IMG/VR virus record: IMGVR_UViG_3300043438_002632
Location: 1-50,083 of that record
DNA length: 50,083 bases
From: a virus
Strand: one strand, 5' to 3'
The position numbers and the translations under genes were made by a program. Numbering within the stretch: the first letter of the stretch is position 1; every line of letters begins with the position of its first letter. The notes below the pieces were generated by a model. It searched no databases. It saw only the letters and a list, made by a program, of their open reading frames with translations, and had not been told where the DNA came from. Positions 1 through 8,578 of this stretch are shown here, piece after piece.

Positions 1-1
1 T

Positions 2-1117
2 CAAATATTATTTGTTTCAAATCCAAGATCATCTGAAATTGATCAAGATGTCAAAAAAAGACAAGAAATAATAAGTTCACAGGAGTTTAAAGATAAACTA
101 ACAATGGATACATTTCGTTACTATCGTCTTTCAGATAGACATAGGTCAGCTACAGCTATGCAATCGGAAGATATATTCCTAAAAGCCACCAATATGACAA
201 GATCTGATTATAGTACTATCAGAAATGAAGTGGAACCGTTGATAAAAGAACTTAAAAATCTTAATAAAATTCAAAGACACGCAATTAAGAAACGCAAAGA
301 TCCAAATGCACTATCGCCAACATTAAAGAAGTATGAAGACACTGGAGAAATTTCAGATGAAATTGATTCGGATGACGAAAAATTTGATGTCAATGAATAT
401 CTAGAAACAGTATTGGCTATTTGGGGAGTTGATGTTAGAAAAAATATCAACACAGCATTTGATCCATCCAAGCCAGCATATATAAATTCAATATCAGCAC
501 CATCGGTGAATATTCCAAGAAAAGCGGTTAATGCTATGACAGTTACAAGCTTTAATTTGATTAAAGACTTCATCGATAAGTTTTTAGACAAATATAATGA
601 AAAAGGCATGGCATTTACATCAGATGATTTTCAAACTAAAGTTGTAGATAAAATAAAATCATTAGGATCTGCGCCAAATGAAACTGAAGTTTTGCAAAGC
701 ATACATGATGGATTAGTCGGCATTGATTACGGTAATCTTGGTGATGATGACAACCAATATGAAATTAGCGGTATCGAAAATCGAGTCGTTAGAGCAGTGT
801 TTGATAAGCCCGAAAATAGAGACAAATTCCAACAAGTAAAAGATGTTATTAAAATGCAACTACAAAACTTAGAAGCGACAGCAGCTCATAGAATTGATCG
901 CATGATGGCAAAAGCGGATAAGGCTATGATGGCTGATAAACAACCAGTCCAACAGCAGCCAGCTGAAGAGCAACCTGTGCAAGAATCTTATGATGCAACA
1001 TTCCATTATATGGAAAATCAACTGCAACGAGATTCCAAATTCAAAGGAGATAATTCAAAATACAACGATAGAGGATTCAAAAAGCCAATCAATTATTGGC
1101 ATTGGATGACCAAATGA
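2..1117 (+). CDS. Unknown phage protein, 5'-truncated by the window edge
   Basis: The frame is open from base 2 with no stop, and the first ATG (104) lies inside it, so the true start is probably upstream of the window. I see at least 371 residues and do not recognise the family. The visible protein is hydrophilic and mostly helical-looking, with an acidic stretch (ISDEIDSDDEKFD) near residue 120 of the visible part. Near the C-terminus there is a Gln/Pro-rich linker (KQPVQQQPAEEQPVQ), followed by a basic and aromatic tail ending in NYWHWMTK. There is no signal peptide or membrane segment. It is convergent with the uvsX block and shares a bidirectional terminator with it. It could be a virion protein, since plus-strand genes here are mostly late, but nothing in the sequence proves this. 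Confidence 0.75.
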   Translation, partial: QILFVSNPRSSEIDQDVKKRQEIISSQEFKDKLTMDTFRYYRLSDRHRSATAMQSEDIFLKATNMTRSDYSTIRNEVEPLIKELKNLNKIQRHAIKKRKDPNALSPTLKKYEDTGEISDEIDSDDEKFDVNEYLETVLAIWGVDVRKNINTAFDPSKPAYINSISAPSVNIPRKAVNAMTVTSFNLIKDFIDKFLDKYNEKGMAFTSDDFQTKVVDKIKSLGSAPNETEVLQSIHDGLVGIDYGNLGDDDNQYEISGIENRVVRAVFDKPENRDKFQQVKDVIKMQLQNLEATAAHRIDRMMAKADKAMMADKQPVQQQPAEEQPVQESYDATFHYMENQLQRDSKFKGDNSKYNDRGFKKPINYWHWMTK

Positions 1118-1152
1118 AAAAAGGGGAGTGGATTTAACCACTCCCCTTTTTT
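1117..1152. terminator. Bidirectional intrinsic terminator
   Basis: A perfect 15-bp stem (1117-1131 with 1138-1152) encloses a 6-base loop, ATTTAA. The stem core is GGGGAGTGG/CCACTCCCC, flanked by A6 on one side and T6 on the other, so it has a U-run in both directions. It sits between the stop of the plus-strand gene (1117) and the stop of uvsX (1157), as expected for convergent operons. Confidence 0.93.
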
Positions 1153-1156
1153 GTTA

Positions 1157-2290
1157 TTATTGGGTTATTTCAGAATCTTCTACATATTCTGTTTCATCCT
1201 CATCTGGCATGTCTTCAACAGCATCCAGTTTATTTCCATACGACCACTCGGATTTGAGTCGGGATTCTAATTCTGGAATTAGATAGTCCCACACATCCTG
1301 TTGAGTTTTCCACTGTTTATAAAAACCAAGCTTCTCACCCTTCCAGTCTGTATAAGTTGCTCCATTTGCAACTACAACTCCCATACCTTTCATAATATCC
1401 AATAAACCGAAGTACTTATTCAATCCAGTTGCAAACTCTAGATACATTTCACCTTCTAGGTATTGTTTAATGAAACGATTTTTAACAGTCAAGGCTCGAA
1501 TAATAACACCTGAGAAGCTTTTCTGAGAAGCCGCCTTGGTATCTTCAATGGTCTTGCCCCCGTCGTCCTTTGCAGCCTTTCTAGCCAACTGAATAGTGAC
1601 TGATGGAAGATATACAGCTGCTTTACCTCCAGCGATATTCTTCTCAAGAGTCGGATACATCTGGCTTGGATCATCATACACATGATTGGTCAGCAAGATT
1701 GGAGTGTTTGTTAGATTGCTCATAACAGTGCATGTCTTGAGAAGAGATTTAACACTCTTTGCGAAGGAACCCATATCAGCTGATGTGTTTTCCTTGTCCA
1801 TTCTGTTGACTTCCATTTCACTCTGCAAGTTCGCAATCGAATCGATTGCAATAATGAACTTACCGTCCCAACCATTCTCTTTAACTTTAGTCAGCAACTT
1901 GTAAATGGAATTACGAGTGCTTTCAGCTGTCTTGGTTTTGTAATACTTAACCTTGGTGGTATCAAGGCCCATAGCTCTTGCACTTTCGTCATCAATCGCT
2001 CCCTCAGTATCATATATGATAACTTGCATGCCCTTCTTCTGAGCATTGGCTAGGGTCTTTAGAATGAATCCAGTTTTAAATGTCTGGCTAGGACCAGCAA
2101 ATTGAGTGACACGACCACGCGGAACACCTCCATATAAAGATCCAGAGATCAAAGCATTCAACACCATTGATCCAGTGTCGATCCAATCATCTTTAGATAC
2201 CTTATTATCGCTCAAGTAAGAAGAATATGGCGTGATGTCCGCCACGGTCTCCCAAAGAGCGTCTAGTTCTTTTTGTTTGATTTCAGACAT
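1157..2290 (-). CDS. uvsX: UvsX-type RecA-like recombinase
   Basis: This is the strand-exchange ATPase of T4-type phages. It coats ssDNA and drives recombination-dependent replication and repair. The Walker A motif is GPSQTFKT (about residues 66-73), close to the phage UvsX form rather than bacterial RecA GPESSGKT. Walker B is FIIAIDS (about 145-151), followed by the DNA-binding loop region around LLTNHVYDDP (about 199-208). The C-terminus is very acidic (EDMPDEDETEYVEDSE), as in RecA/UvsX tails that regulate DNA binding. At 377 residues it matches the T4 protein (about 390). It is the last gene of the minus-strand replication block and begins 3 bases after the stop of the upstream small gene. 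Its partners UvsY-like and UvsW-like are encoded about 9 kb away in the same block. Confidence 0.95.
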   Translation of the reverse strand: MSEIKQKELDALWETVADITPYSSYLSDNKVSKDDWIDTGSMVLNALISGSLYGGVPRGRVTQFAGPSQTFKTGFILKTLANAQKKGMQVIIYDTEGAIDDESARAMGLDTTKVKYYKTKTAESTRNSIYKLLTKVKENGWDGKFIIAIDSIANLQSEMEVNRMDKENTSADMGSFAKSVKSLLKTCTVMSNLTNTPILLTNHVYDDPSQMYPTLEKNIAGGKAAVYLPSVTIQLARKAAKDDGGKTIEDTKAASQKSFSGVIIRALTVKNRFIKQYLEGEMYLEFATGLNKYFGLLDIMKGMGVVVANGATYTDWKGEKLGFYKQWKTQQDVWDYLIPELESRLKSEWSYGNKLDAVEDMPDEDETEYVEDSEITQ

Positions 2291-2293
2291 AGA

Positions 2294-2641
2294 TTATAGA
2301 TCGTCGATTGAAATAACATTTGGGGATGATGGGACTGCGATCTGAGGAGCTGGATTATTCAATCTGGAATATTGAGAGATAATATTCTCGGAAAGAACAG
2401 CGGTGCTGGTTACGATATTGGACTTGTTATAAGTCCACTTGTTGGTGTCTCTGCTTTCCTTATCGAGAAGTTCAAAGAAAAACACTGGGAATGTTTGAAC
2501 TTGAATCTGTCCATTTCCTTCAAGCTCTAGATGAAGGATCACAGGGTTCTCCAGTGTGAGGGTGGTGTCTGTTTCTGAATCTAGGATTCCGATGATGGTT
2601 CTTCCGATTTGGTCCTGTATTGCGGTATGTGTTTTACTCAT
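2294..2641 (-). CDS. Conserved-looking small phage protein, possibly Sm/SH3-like beta fold
   Basis: The 115-residue protein starts MSKTHTAIQ. A longer reading from 2677 adds 12 residues, but I chose 2641 because a TTGACA-N16-TAATAT promoter ends 8 bases before it and lies inside the longer reading. The first 70 residues alternate hydrophobic and polar positions (GRTIIGILDSETDTTLTLENPV, split here as GRTIIGILDSE then TDTTLTLENPV), suggesting a small beta-barrel. The second half is Ser/Asn/Pro-rich and ends in VISIDDL. I do not recognise a specific family. Its position directly upstream of uvsX suggests a role in DNA metabolism or early gene control, which is inference only. Confidence 0.75.
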   Translation of the reverse strand: MSKTHTAIQDQIGRTIIGILDSETDTTLTLENPVILHLELEGNGQIQVQTFPVFFFELLDKESRDTNKWTYNKSNIVTSTAVLSENIISQYSRLNNPAPQIAVPSSPNVISIDDL

Positions 2642-2649
2642 ATGTTTTG

Positions 2650-2677
2650 ATATTATATTATATTTGGTTATTGTCAA
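2650..2677 (-). promoter_or_regulatory. Early-type promoter for 2641-2294
   Basis: Reading the minus strand, -35 TTGACA (2677-2672), 16 bases, then -10 TAATAT (2655-2650), then 8 bases to the ATG at 2641. The spacer length matches the other early promoters of this window exactly. Confidence 0.6.
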
Positions 2678-2909
2678 GTTGTTCCGTCTGCCTTTTCAGC
2701 ATTCGGTTGTGTTTTTTTCCCGTCATGGTTAGTGAAGTTCCTTGGGTGTGGAAATAATCACTCCACTCGGATAGAATACTTTGCAATTCTTTCAATTTGG
2801 GATTTTGCAAATCGTCCATTTTGTTGGTTCTAACCAATGACGATAGTTCTTTTATGATTGCATTTTCAGCATCATCCAGCCCTTTGTTGTATGCTTCTTG
2901 TATTGTCAT
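2658..2909 (-). CDS. Small hypothetical early protein
   Basis: An 83-residue protein (MTIQEAYNKGLDDAENAI at the N-terminus), predicted all-helical and charged, with a basic C-terminal third (KKHNRMLKRQ). No known motif or membrane segment. It lies 3 bases after the DNA polymerase stop on the same strand, so it is almost certainly co-transcribed with gene 43. Its 3' end carries the promoter for the next gene. Function unknown. Confidence 0.7.
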   Translation of the reverse strand: MTIQEAYNKGLDDAENAIIKELSSLVRTNKMDDLQNPKLKELQSILSEWSDYFHTQGTSLTMTGKKHNRMLKRQTEQLDNNQI

Positions 2910-2912
2910 AAT

Positions 2913-5501
2913 TTAATCTTCTGCGAAAAAGTCGAGCAAATCTGTCTTTAAATTCTCATTGGGTTTTCTAAGAATCCATCCAACAGCCTTGTAGAAAAAA
3001 TCAATATTTCTAAACATTAGATTTTCAAACATTTGCTCATAATCGATTTTGAAAATATCAGCAAATTCGTCTGGATATTTAGATCCATATCCAACAACGT
3101 CAATATTGAATTTGTTGGGTTTCTTAACTGATACGTATCTGATCTTGTCGCCTTGTTTCAACTTCTGATACTTTCCTTCAAGTTTTAGAGCTTTTAATAT
3201 TTCATTATGATAGTGCGCTGCTCGCATATGCTCCTGCATTCTACTTGCTATTTTTTCAAATCCATCACAGTCGTTTGTATACTTGTCGAATGTATTGATA
3301 CCGCTCAGTCTAGAAATCATTTCAATGGGAAGTGTTTTGAATGTTTCGTAAGCCTGTTTAAACAAATCATCCGTTTCGTTCTTATTCTTACTTGTGATCA
3401 TGGTCTCGATGATTTCTTTCAAATACGGTTTCAGTTTTTTAGGCATGGTTGTTTTAACAACTGATACACCTTTATATTTGAACTTGTCGGATTTGAAACC
3501 TTCATCATCAATCATGTGAAGGACATAATACTTCTTCTTCAAGAATATACCAGCGTCGCAAATAGCCTCTCGCTTGAACACAAATCTAGGATCTTTACTT
3601 TTTAAGTACTCTCTAGCCCATGAAGACATGTTATCATTTAAATAATTTTCAATGTAGTCACAATATTCATAAAATTGAGGATTTATAGAATCTCCAGACA
3701 TGAGAGGAATACCGTATGGTTTCAGACATTTCAAGGAAATGTAAATAGAATCTGTATCACCATATATAATAGATTCTTCCAAAGTGAGATTATCAATTTC
3801 TGGATGTCTATTTTTCACAGATTCGACGAATAAATCAGCTGACTTTTTAATTACAGCTTGTCCTGTTAATGTAACGGATGATGCAATATCATCATCGCCC
3901 ATGGGGGCATATGCATTGCCCATGTATCCATAAAGAGAATTCAAATTAATTTTATATGCATATTGCACCGAATCATATCGATTCAAATTCGCCAACAATG
4001 CAGATCTTTCATCGGAGTCCATATCGTCTTCTTTTTCCAGACGGTTCTTACATTCCTTGAAGAGTTTCTGCATTTTTTTTCTCTCAGTGTAAAGCCAATC
4101 CAAATATTCAGGAACGATCCCCTTGCGCTTTTGAGAAAACAAAAACCCAGCCTCTGTTGTGCAAATATCTTCTTGCTTTATATATTTTTGAAAATTATCT
4201 TCTGATAATTGATATATCGTTCCATTCACATGGTGGATTTTATAAACGCCATCGATCTCTTCGTAGCTACCAATTTTTGTTTCTGGTGACAGATTCAAAG
4301 AAATCATCACACTGGGATACAGAGAGTTCGCATCGAAACTGACAATATTCTCACTCAGTCCAATTTTCGGAACTCTTACATATGCTCCGGGATTTTTACC
4401 ATCTTTAATTGTTCTTTGGAAAGTTGGAATGAACTGATTTCTCTTACGAGCCTGTACAGCGAGCGCTCCATTCATGATAGGAACTGTGTCGATTGCTTTA
4501 TCGATATTGGATAATCCGATGTTTGCAAGGAATCTCAAGGTCTTCATATATCGAAGCTTGTCGTCTAGATTTACAAGAAGTTCAACGTCTTTAATATTGT
4601 AATCGACGAAAGTTTTCCAATCATTTAATGCTAATTCCCACAATTGGCCTTCGTATTCCAGCTTCTGTTCGCCTAGTTCAACTTCAGCAATATAATCAAG
4701 CTTGTATGATTCTTGTTTATCGAGTTTGAACTTTTGATAAAGTACCATGTAGTCAACTGATGATACGCCTTCGATTATAATTTGAATTGGAGGTTCTCCG
4801 AACTTTACTTTTTTCTTTACCTTCTCGTAAATTCTACCAATCGGAGATAATCTCTTTTGCCACTCCTCATCCAATACAGTGGCAATTCGATTCACAATAT
4901 AAGGCATATCGAATCCACTGGAATTCCACCCTGATACGACATCAGGATAATCCATTTCCCAAAATTTGATGAAAGTCTTGAGTAGAATTTCTTCACTCTT
5001 ACAATGGATGTATTTAACTTTCTTGCCTTTGATGTGAGAGGTATCAAAAGGCTTCAATCCAAATGTTACATATCTCTGAGAGATTGAATCGTAGCATGTA
5101 ATCAGATTGATTACATCTTCTGGATTTTGAATGTCGGGAAATTTACCCTTATTGCTGAAAGTCTCGATGTCGATGAACATCACCTTCAACGGAAATCTGG
5201 AAAAGTCGTCGTCTGTATTTGTATTCCAGTAATTATCAATCAAAAATTGCTGGGATGCTGGGATATTCTCAAATATCCTCTTAATATTCGCCTCTTTTAC
5301 AAATTTGCTTCGTTCAAATTGAGTTTTGAATTCCTTTTTCTTCAATTTGGTATTGAAGATACTTTCCAAGTCCCCTGATTTGCTTTCGAGCAGCAGATAC
5401 GGATCGAAATCTAGATCAAATTTGACTCTGTTCCCTTCATGATCCCATGTAAACAGATGGACGCAGCGATCCCTGTTGTTGTAGACGCAATTTCGATACA
5501 T
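2913..5501 (-). CDS. 43: Family B replicative DNA polymerase (gp43-like)
   Basis: A replicative polymerase with 3'-5' proofreading. Exonuclease motifs are Exo I DIE (111-113), Exo II around N193 and FD 197-198, and Exo III YNIKD (301-305). Polymerase motif A is D390 followed by SLYPS (393-397), motif B is KINLNSLYG (517-525) and motif C is YGDTDS (580-585). The C-terminus LLDFFAED resembles the short clamp-binding tail of T4 gp43. The length of 862 residues is close to T4 (898) and the protein is intact, with no intein or split. It has its own promoter, whose -35 box contains the stop codon of the upstream glycosyltransferase gene. Confidence 0.97.
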   Translation of the reverse strand: MYRNCVYNNRDRCVHLFTWDHEGNRVKFDLDFDPYLLLESKSGDLESIFNTKLKKKEFKTQFERSKFVKEANIKRIFENIPASQQFLIDNYWNTNTDDDFSRFPLKVMFIDIETFSNKGKFPDIQNPEDVINLITCYDSISQRYVTFGLKPFDTSHIKGKKVKYIHCKSEEILLKTFIKFWEMDYPDVVSGWNSSGFDMPYIVNRIATVLDEEWQKRLSPIGRIYEKVKKKVKFGEPPIQIIIEGVSSVDYMVLYQKFKLDKQESYKLDYIAEVELGEQKLEYEGQLWELALNDWKTFVDYNIKDVELLVNLDDKLRYMKTLRFLANIGLSNIDKAIDTVPIMNGALAVQARKRNQFIPTFQRTIKDGKNPGAYVRVPKIGLSENIVSFDANSLYPSVMISLNLSPETKIGSYEEIDGVYKIHHVNGTIYQLSEDNFQKYIKQEDICTTEAGFLFSQKRKGIVPEYLDWLYTERKKMQKLFKECKNRLEKEDDMDSDERSALLANLNRYDSVQYAYKINLNSLYGYMGNAYAPMGDDDIASSVTLTGQAVIKKSADLFVESVKNRHPEIDNLTLEESIIYGDTDSIYISLKCLKPYGIPLMSGDSINPQFYEYCDYIENYLNDNMSSWAREYLKSKDPRFVFKREAICDAGIFLKKKYYVLHMIDDEGFKSDKFKYKGVSVVKTTMPKKLKPYLKEIIETMITSKNKNETDDLFKQAYETFKTLPIEMISRLSGINTFDKYTNDCDGFEKIASRMQEHMRAAHYHNEILKALKLEGKYQKLKQGDKIRYVSVKKPNKFNIDVVGYGSKYPDEFADIFKIDYEQMFENLMFRNIDFFYKAVGWILRKPNENLKTDLLDFFAED

Positions 5502-5507
5502 GCCAGT

Positions 5508-5535
5508 ATTAGACCATGAATCGAGAGGATGTCAA
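5508..5535 (-). promoter_or_regulatory. Early-type promoter for DNA polymerase
   Basis: Minus strand: TTGACA (5535-5530), 16 bases, TCTAAT (5513-5508), 6 bases, ATG at 5501. The TGA stop of the upstream gene (5534-5532) is the TGA inside TTGACA. Confidence 0.75.
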
Positions 5536-6728
5536 TTCCATCTTGGCAGCAATTTTCTAGCGGGATCGCCGTAATCTGTGTTCAAGGCTTCCATGAATGC
5601 GCCAATATTGTCATCCAATTCCAAGAATCGTTGAGATCCAATATTTCTCAATTCAGGAACCAGTGAATAATACTTAGATCTATTTTTCCAGTTTAGCAGC
5701 TTTTCAACTTTATATGCTAGATCATCACTGTTGGTGAATTTTAAATCAGACAACGCATTACCATAAGTTACCATATCTTGACACAAGCAAGGAATACCCA
5801 AACAAGCAGCTTCGATGTATTTGATGTCTGATTTGCTTCTATTGAAATTATTATCCTGCAATGGAGCGATGAATAATTGCGCCTTGAGACTTCTTAAGAA
5901 GTTTGGATACTGCATTAAGTTTTTCCAAGGGTGGAATTCGATTTTTTTACTGAATACCAAACTCTGCAACGGTGGGGGAACTGCTCCAATGAATACGAAC
6001 TGATACTTATCGACATTTTCAGTGATAAATTTAAGAACATGTGTGAAATCATCCTCTTGATTGGTTTTATTACCAACATCAAAGTGTGCTCCAGATCCAG
6101 CATATACAATTCGTGGCTTTTTCTTATTTTTATCGAAATTATCGATAATTTCTTTGTAATTATAATGATGACCTATCCACCAATATGGCGGGAAATTAGG
6201 AACTGTTGTGATTTCTTTCTTCCCAGTTCTTAACTTGTAGAGATCTCTCATGTAATTACAGGTCACAGTGACCTCATCACACATGTTTATTATATCGATG
6301 CAGTTCTGTCGGATGGTATCATTATCAAATGACTCTTTGTAGATGTTGTAGTCTGGAATATCTTCCCTAAACACAACATCATCGACTTCATACATCAATT
6401 TAAATCCACATTCTGGTTGAATGCTTTTTAAAAATTTGACAAACTCTTTCTGTTCTGACGAAGCCTGTCTTTGCAGCTTGACTGTTCTTACATTTCTGTA
6501 CCAATCTTTGTTCAGCACCATGCTAGTCAGAGAAGTACTGTCGCCCATATTGCACATATTCATGTGCATTTCAGCCCATCCGATTCTCCACATCCCACAT
6601 CCCTGTCTATCAGCCATGTAATTAACATATCTAGTTGATTTAGACTGAGATCTAGCAACATTCGCAGTTGTTTGCTTAGAACTAGACGGAGATTTTGGAA
6701 ATGGAGAAGCGAATGGTTTTACAAACAT
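5532..6728 (-). CDS. GT-B fold glycosyltransferase (GT4-like)
   Basis: 398 residues. The C-terminal half shows the nucleotide-sugar-binding Rossmann pattern of group-1 glycosyltransferases: KPRIVYAGSGAHF, then QFVFIGAVPPPL, a L-x-APLQ-x-NNFNRSKSD segment, and the E-x7-E-like region KYIEAACLGIPCL. The N-terminal 30 residues are Ser/Thr/Lys-rich and look disordered. It sits between gp46 and DNA polymerase in an early block with its own early-type promoter, unlike the sugar cassette at 18.7-24.9 kb. Early placement next to the polymerase would suit a DNA-glucosylating enzyme, as in T4. It could equally modify a protein or surface glycan, since I see no hydroxymethylating enzyme in this window. 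Acceptor unknown. Confidence 0.75.
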   Translation of the reverse strand: MFVKPFASPFPKSPSSSKQTTANVARSQSKSTRYVNYMADRQGCGMWRIGWAEMHMNMCNMGDSTSLTSMVLNKDWYRNVRTVKLQRQASSEQKEFVKFLKSIQPECGFKLMYEVDDVVFREDIPDYNIYKESFDNDTIRQNCIDIINMCDEVTVTCNYMRDLYKLRTGKKEITTVPNFPPYWWIGHHYNYKEIIDNFDKNKKKPRIVYAGSGAHFDVGNKTNQEDDFTHVLKFITENVDKYQFVFIGAVPPPLQSLVFSKKIEFHPWKNLMQYPNFLRSLKAQLFIAPLQDNNFNRSKSDIKYIEAACLGIPCLCQDMVTYGNALSDLKFTNSDDLAYKVEKLLNWKNRSKYYSLVPELRNIGSQRFLELDDNIGAFMEALNTDYGDPARKLLPRWN

Positions 6729-6732
6729 GAAA

Positions 6733-6760
6733 TAATTATTTTCAATCGGGCCATTGTCAA
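6733..6760 (-). promoter_or_regulatory. Early-type promoter for glycosyltransferase 6728-5532
   Basis: Minus strand: TTGACA (6760-6755), 16 bases, TAATTA (6738-6733), 4 bases, ATG at 6728. A 15-base spacing to ATAATT is an alternative reading. Confidence 0.6.
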
Positions 6761-6769
6761 TAATATTAC

Positions 6770-8578
6770 TTACACTTGCGGCATAATCCGTCTGGTTATA
6801 TCATTTTCTTTTTCTAGAGAAACGATTTCACCATCAACATGCTTCGATGTTTCTTTTCTATGTGAGATAGCGTACACGCATGTGTTATTTTTCTGAATTC
6901 TCTTCTTCAATACTTCTATCAATAGATCCAATCCACGCTCATCAAATGCACTATCGAAAATCTCATCATAAAATTCAAGATTGCTGGATATTCCGCTTAT
7001 TTTTCTTCTCATATCAGAGAAACTCAACACACATGCGACATCGACGCTGCGTTTTTCAGCTCCTGATAGGTTGTTGTAAGAGAACTTTTTACCTTTTGTT
7101 GTTGAAATCTCTTCATCGAAATACTCATCAAACTTACAATTGATATTCATGCCTAAGTTTTTGATGTAAAGTTGAATTGTATGGTTCAACATGTCGAGTA
7201 ATTTTTTAATTACAAAACTTTTAACACCTTCTTCTCCTAAAACAAATTTACAAATATCGTAATCGCTCTCTTTTTCTTTACATACCGACAACTTCGTGTC
7301 ATGTTCTACCTTACGATTTTCTACTTTTTTGATATTTTCTTCAAAAGTATCAGGACTAATTCCTGAATTAACATTATCAGCTTCAAAATTCTCTAGATTT
7401 TCTTCATATTCTTGTAATAGATGAGTTAGATTTTCTTTTTTACGACTAACTTCCTGTTGATTTTTGATCTGGAGACTTATTAAGTCGATATTATTTTTAA
7501 TACGAGTTTTGTTAGTTTCCCATTTCGTTCTATCAGCTTGAAATAATATAACATCATTCTCCATTTCTGTTATTTTCTTAGAAGCTTCGACTTTACGCTG
7601 CTCGATGAATTCAATATGGTCGTGTGAGATACTCTGTAGGCATTTTTCACATTCAACTCCATCGACATTATTCAATTTTGACAATTCAGCCTTTGAATAA
7701 TTCAAATCTTGCCTGCGTTCAGTTATTTTAGTCGAAATCGTCTGCAACTTGGCATCCAATCCGATCAAAGCATCGTTTAATTTCTTTGATTGATCATTCA
7801 ATTTAGAAATATCGACATCTGGAGGCAGATCATCCAATCTAATTCTGACATTTTTGATCTTATCTTGCAATTCACACTTTCTAGCTGCTAAAACAGCGTC
7901 TCTTTCTGCTATTTGCCTTTTAATCTGTTCAAGTTGGGAATTATATGCAGCTATTGAAGTGTTCAACTCATCCAAAACCGCTGAAGATACATTCATATCA
8001 TTCTTATTCTCACTGATTTGCTTCTTTAGATCTTTCAACATCAATCCAAATATCTCAATACCGAAAATATCTTCGATAAATTTTCTCTTCTCAGCTGCTG
8101 ATTTCAACATGAATGGTGTTGTATCACTTAGGGTCATTATGTCGCAGCTTTTGTGTATAATTGGGTTAGTCCCAAGCAAATCACAGATATATTTGTTTGT
8201 ATTTGCGATACTATCACGAGTTATATCCTCAGATCCTCTCCAAAGCTCAACTTTGGATGGCTTTACTTGTCTGATGATTTTATAACTTTGTGTTCCAGAG
8301 GGTGATTCGACATCAAATTCAAGTTCAATTCGACCTTTGCCCTTTGTGACATTGTTTACAATGAATTCATTCTTGATTTTTCCGATAGTTTCTCCAAAAA
8401 TTGCAAAGAAGTAGGCAGACATCAACGCACTTTTACCGACAGCGTTCTTTCTTTCTGGATTATCGATATTTTGACCTGTGATTAGGTTTAAACCCTTTTG
8501 AAAATTCAATTCAATGGTGTCATTACCAATGCTTAGGAAATTTTGGACTGCTAATCTTTTATATTTGATTTTTTTCAT
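6770..8578 (-). CDS. 46: gp46-like recombination endonuclease ATPase subunit (Rad50/SbcC family)
   Basis: The SMC-type ATPase partner of gp47. Together they process DNA ends for recombination and for host DNA breakdown. The N-terminal Walker A is stretched (GQNIDNPERKNAVGKS, GKS at 48-50). There are two coiled-coil arms around a zinc-hook CxxC (C310-E-K-C313). The ABC signature is NLSGAEKR (503-510), followed by Walker B/D-loop FYDEIFDSAFDE (about 536-547). At 602 residues it is close to T4 gp46 (560). The start overlaps the gp47 stop at base 8578, so the two are translationally coupled, as expected for a stoichiometric complex. Confidence 0.95.
   Translation of the reverse strand: MKKIKYKRLAVQNFLSIGNDTIELNFQKGLNLITGQNIDNPERKNAVGKSALMSAYFFAIFGETIGKIKNEFIVNNVTKGKGRIELEFDVESPSGTQSYKIIRQVKPSKVELWRGSEDITRDSIANTNKYICDLLGTNPIIHKSCDIMTLSDTTPFMLKSAAEKRKFIEDIFGIEIFGLMLKDLKKQISENKNDMNVSSAVLDELNTSIAAYNSQLEQIKRQIAERDAVLAARKCELQDKIKNVRIRLDDLPPDVDISKLNDQSKKLNDALIGLDAKLQTISTKITERRQDLNYSKAELSKLNNVDGVECEKCLQSISHDHIEFIEQRKVEASKKITEMENDVILFQADRTKWETNKTRIKNNIDLISLQIKNQQEVSRKKENLTHLLQEYEENLENFEADNVNSGISPDTFEENIKKVENRKVEHDTKLSVCKEKESDYDICKFVLGEEGVKSFVIKKLLDMLNHTIQLYIKNLGMNINCKFDEYFDEEISTTKGKKFSYNNLSGAEKRSVDVACVLSFSDMRRKISGISSNLEFYDEIFDSAFDERGLDLLIEVLKKRIQKNNTCVYAISHRKETSKHVDGEIVSLEKENDITRRIMPQV

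Noticed and set aside
271-609. Minus-strand 112-residue open frame within the first gene
   Set aside because: It lies wholly opposite a longer credible gene, has no promoter element at the expected spacing and its composition is that of an antisense shadow.
2293-2298. TATAAT directly before uvsX as a promoter
   Set aside because: It ends two bases from the start codon and has no TTGACA-like box 16 bases upstream.
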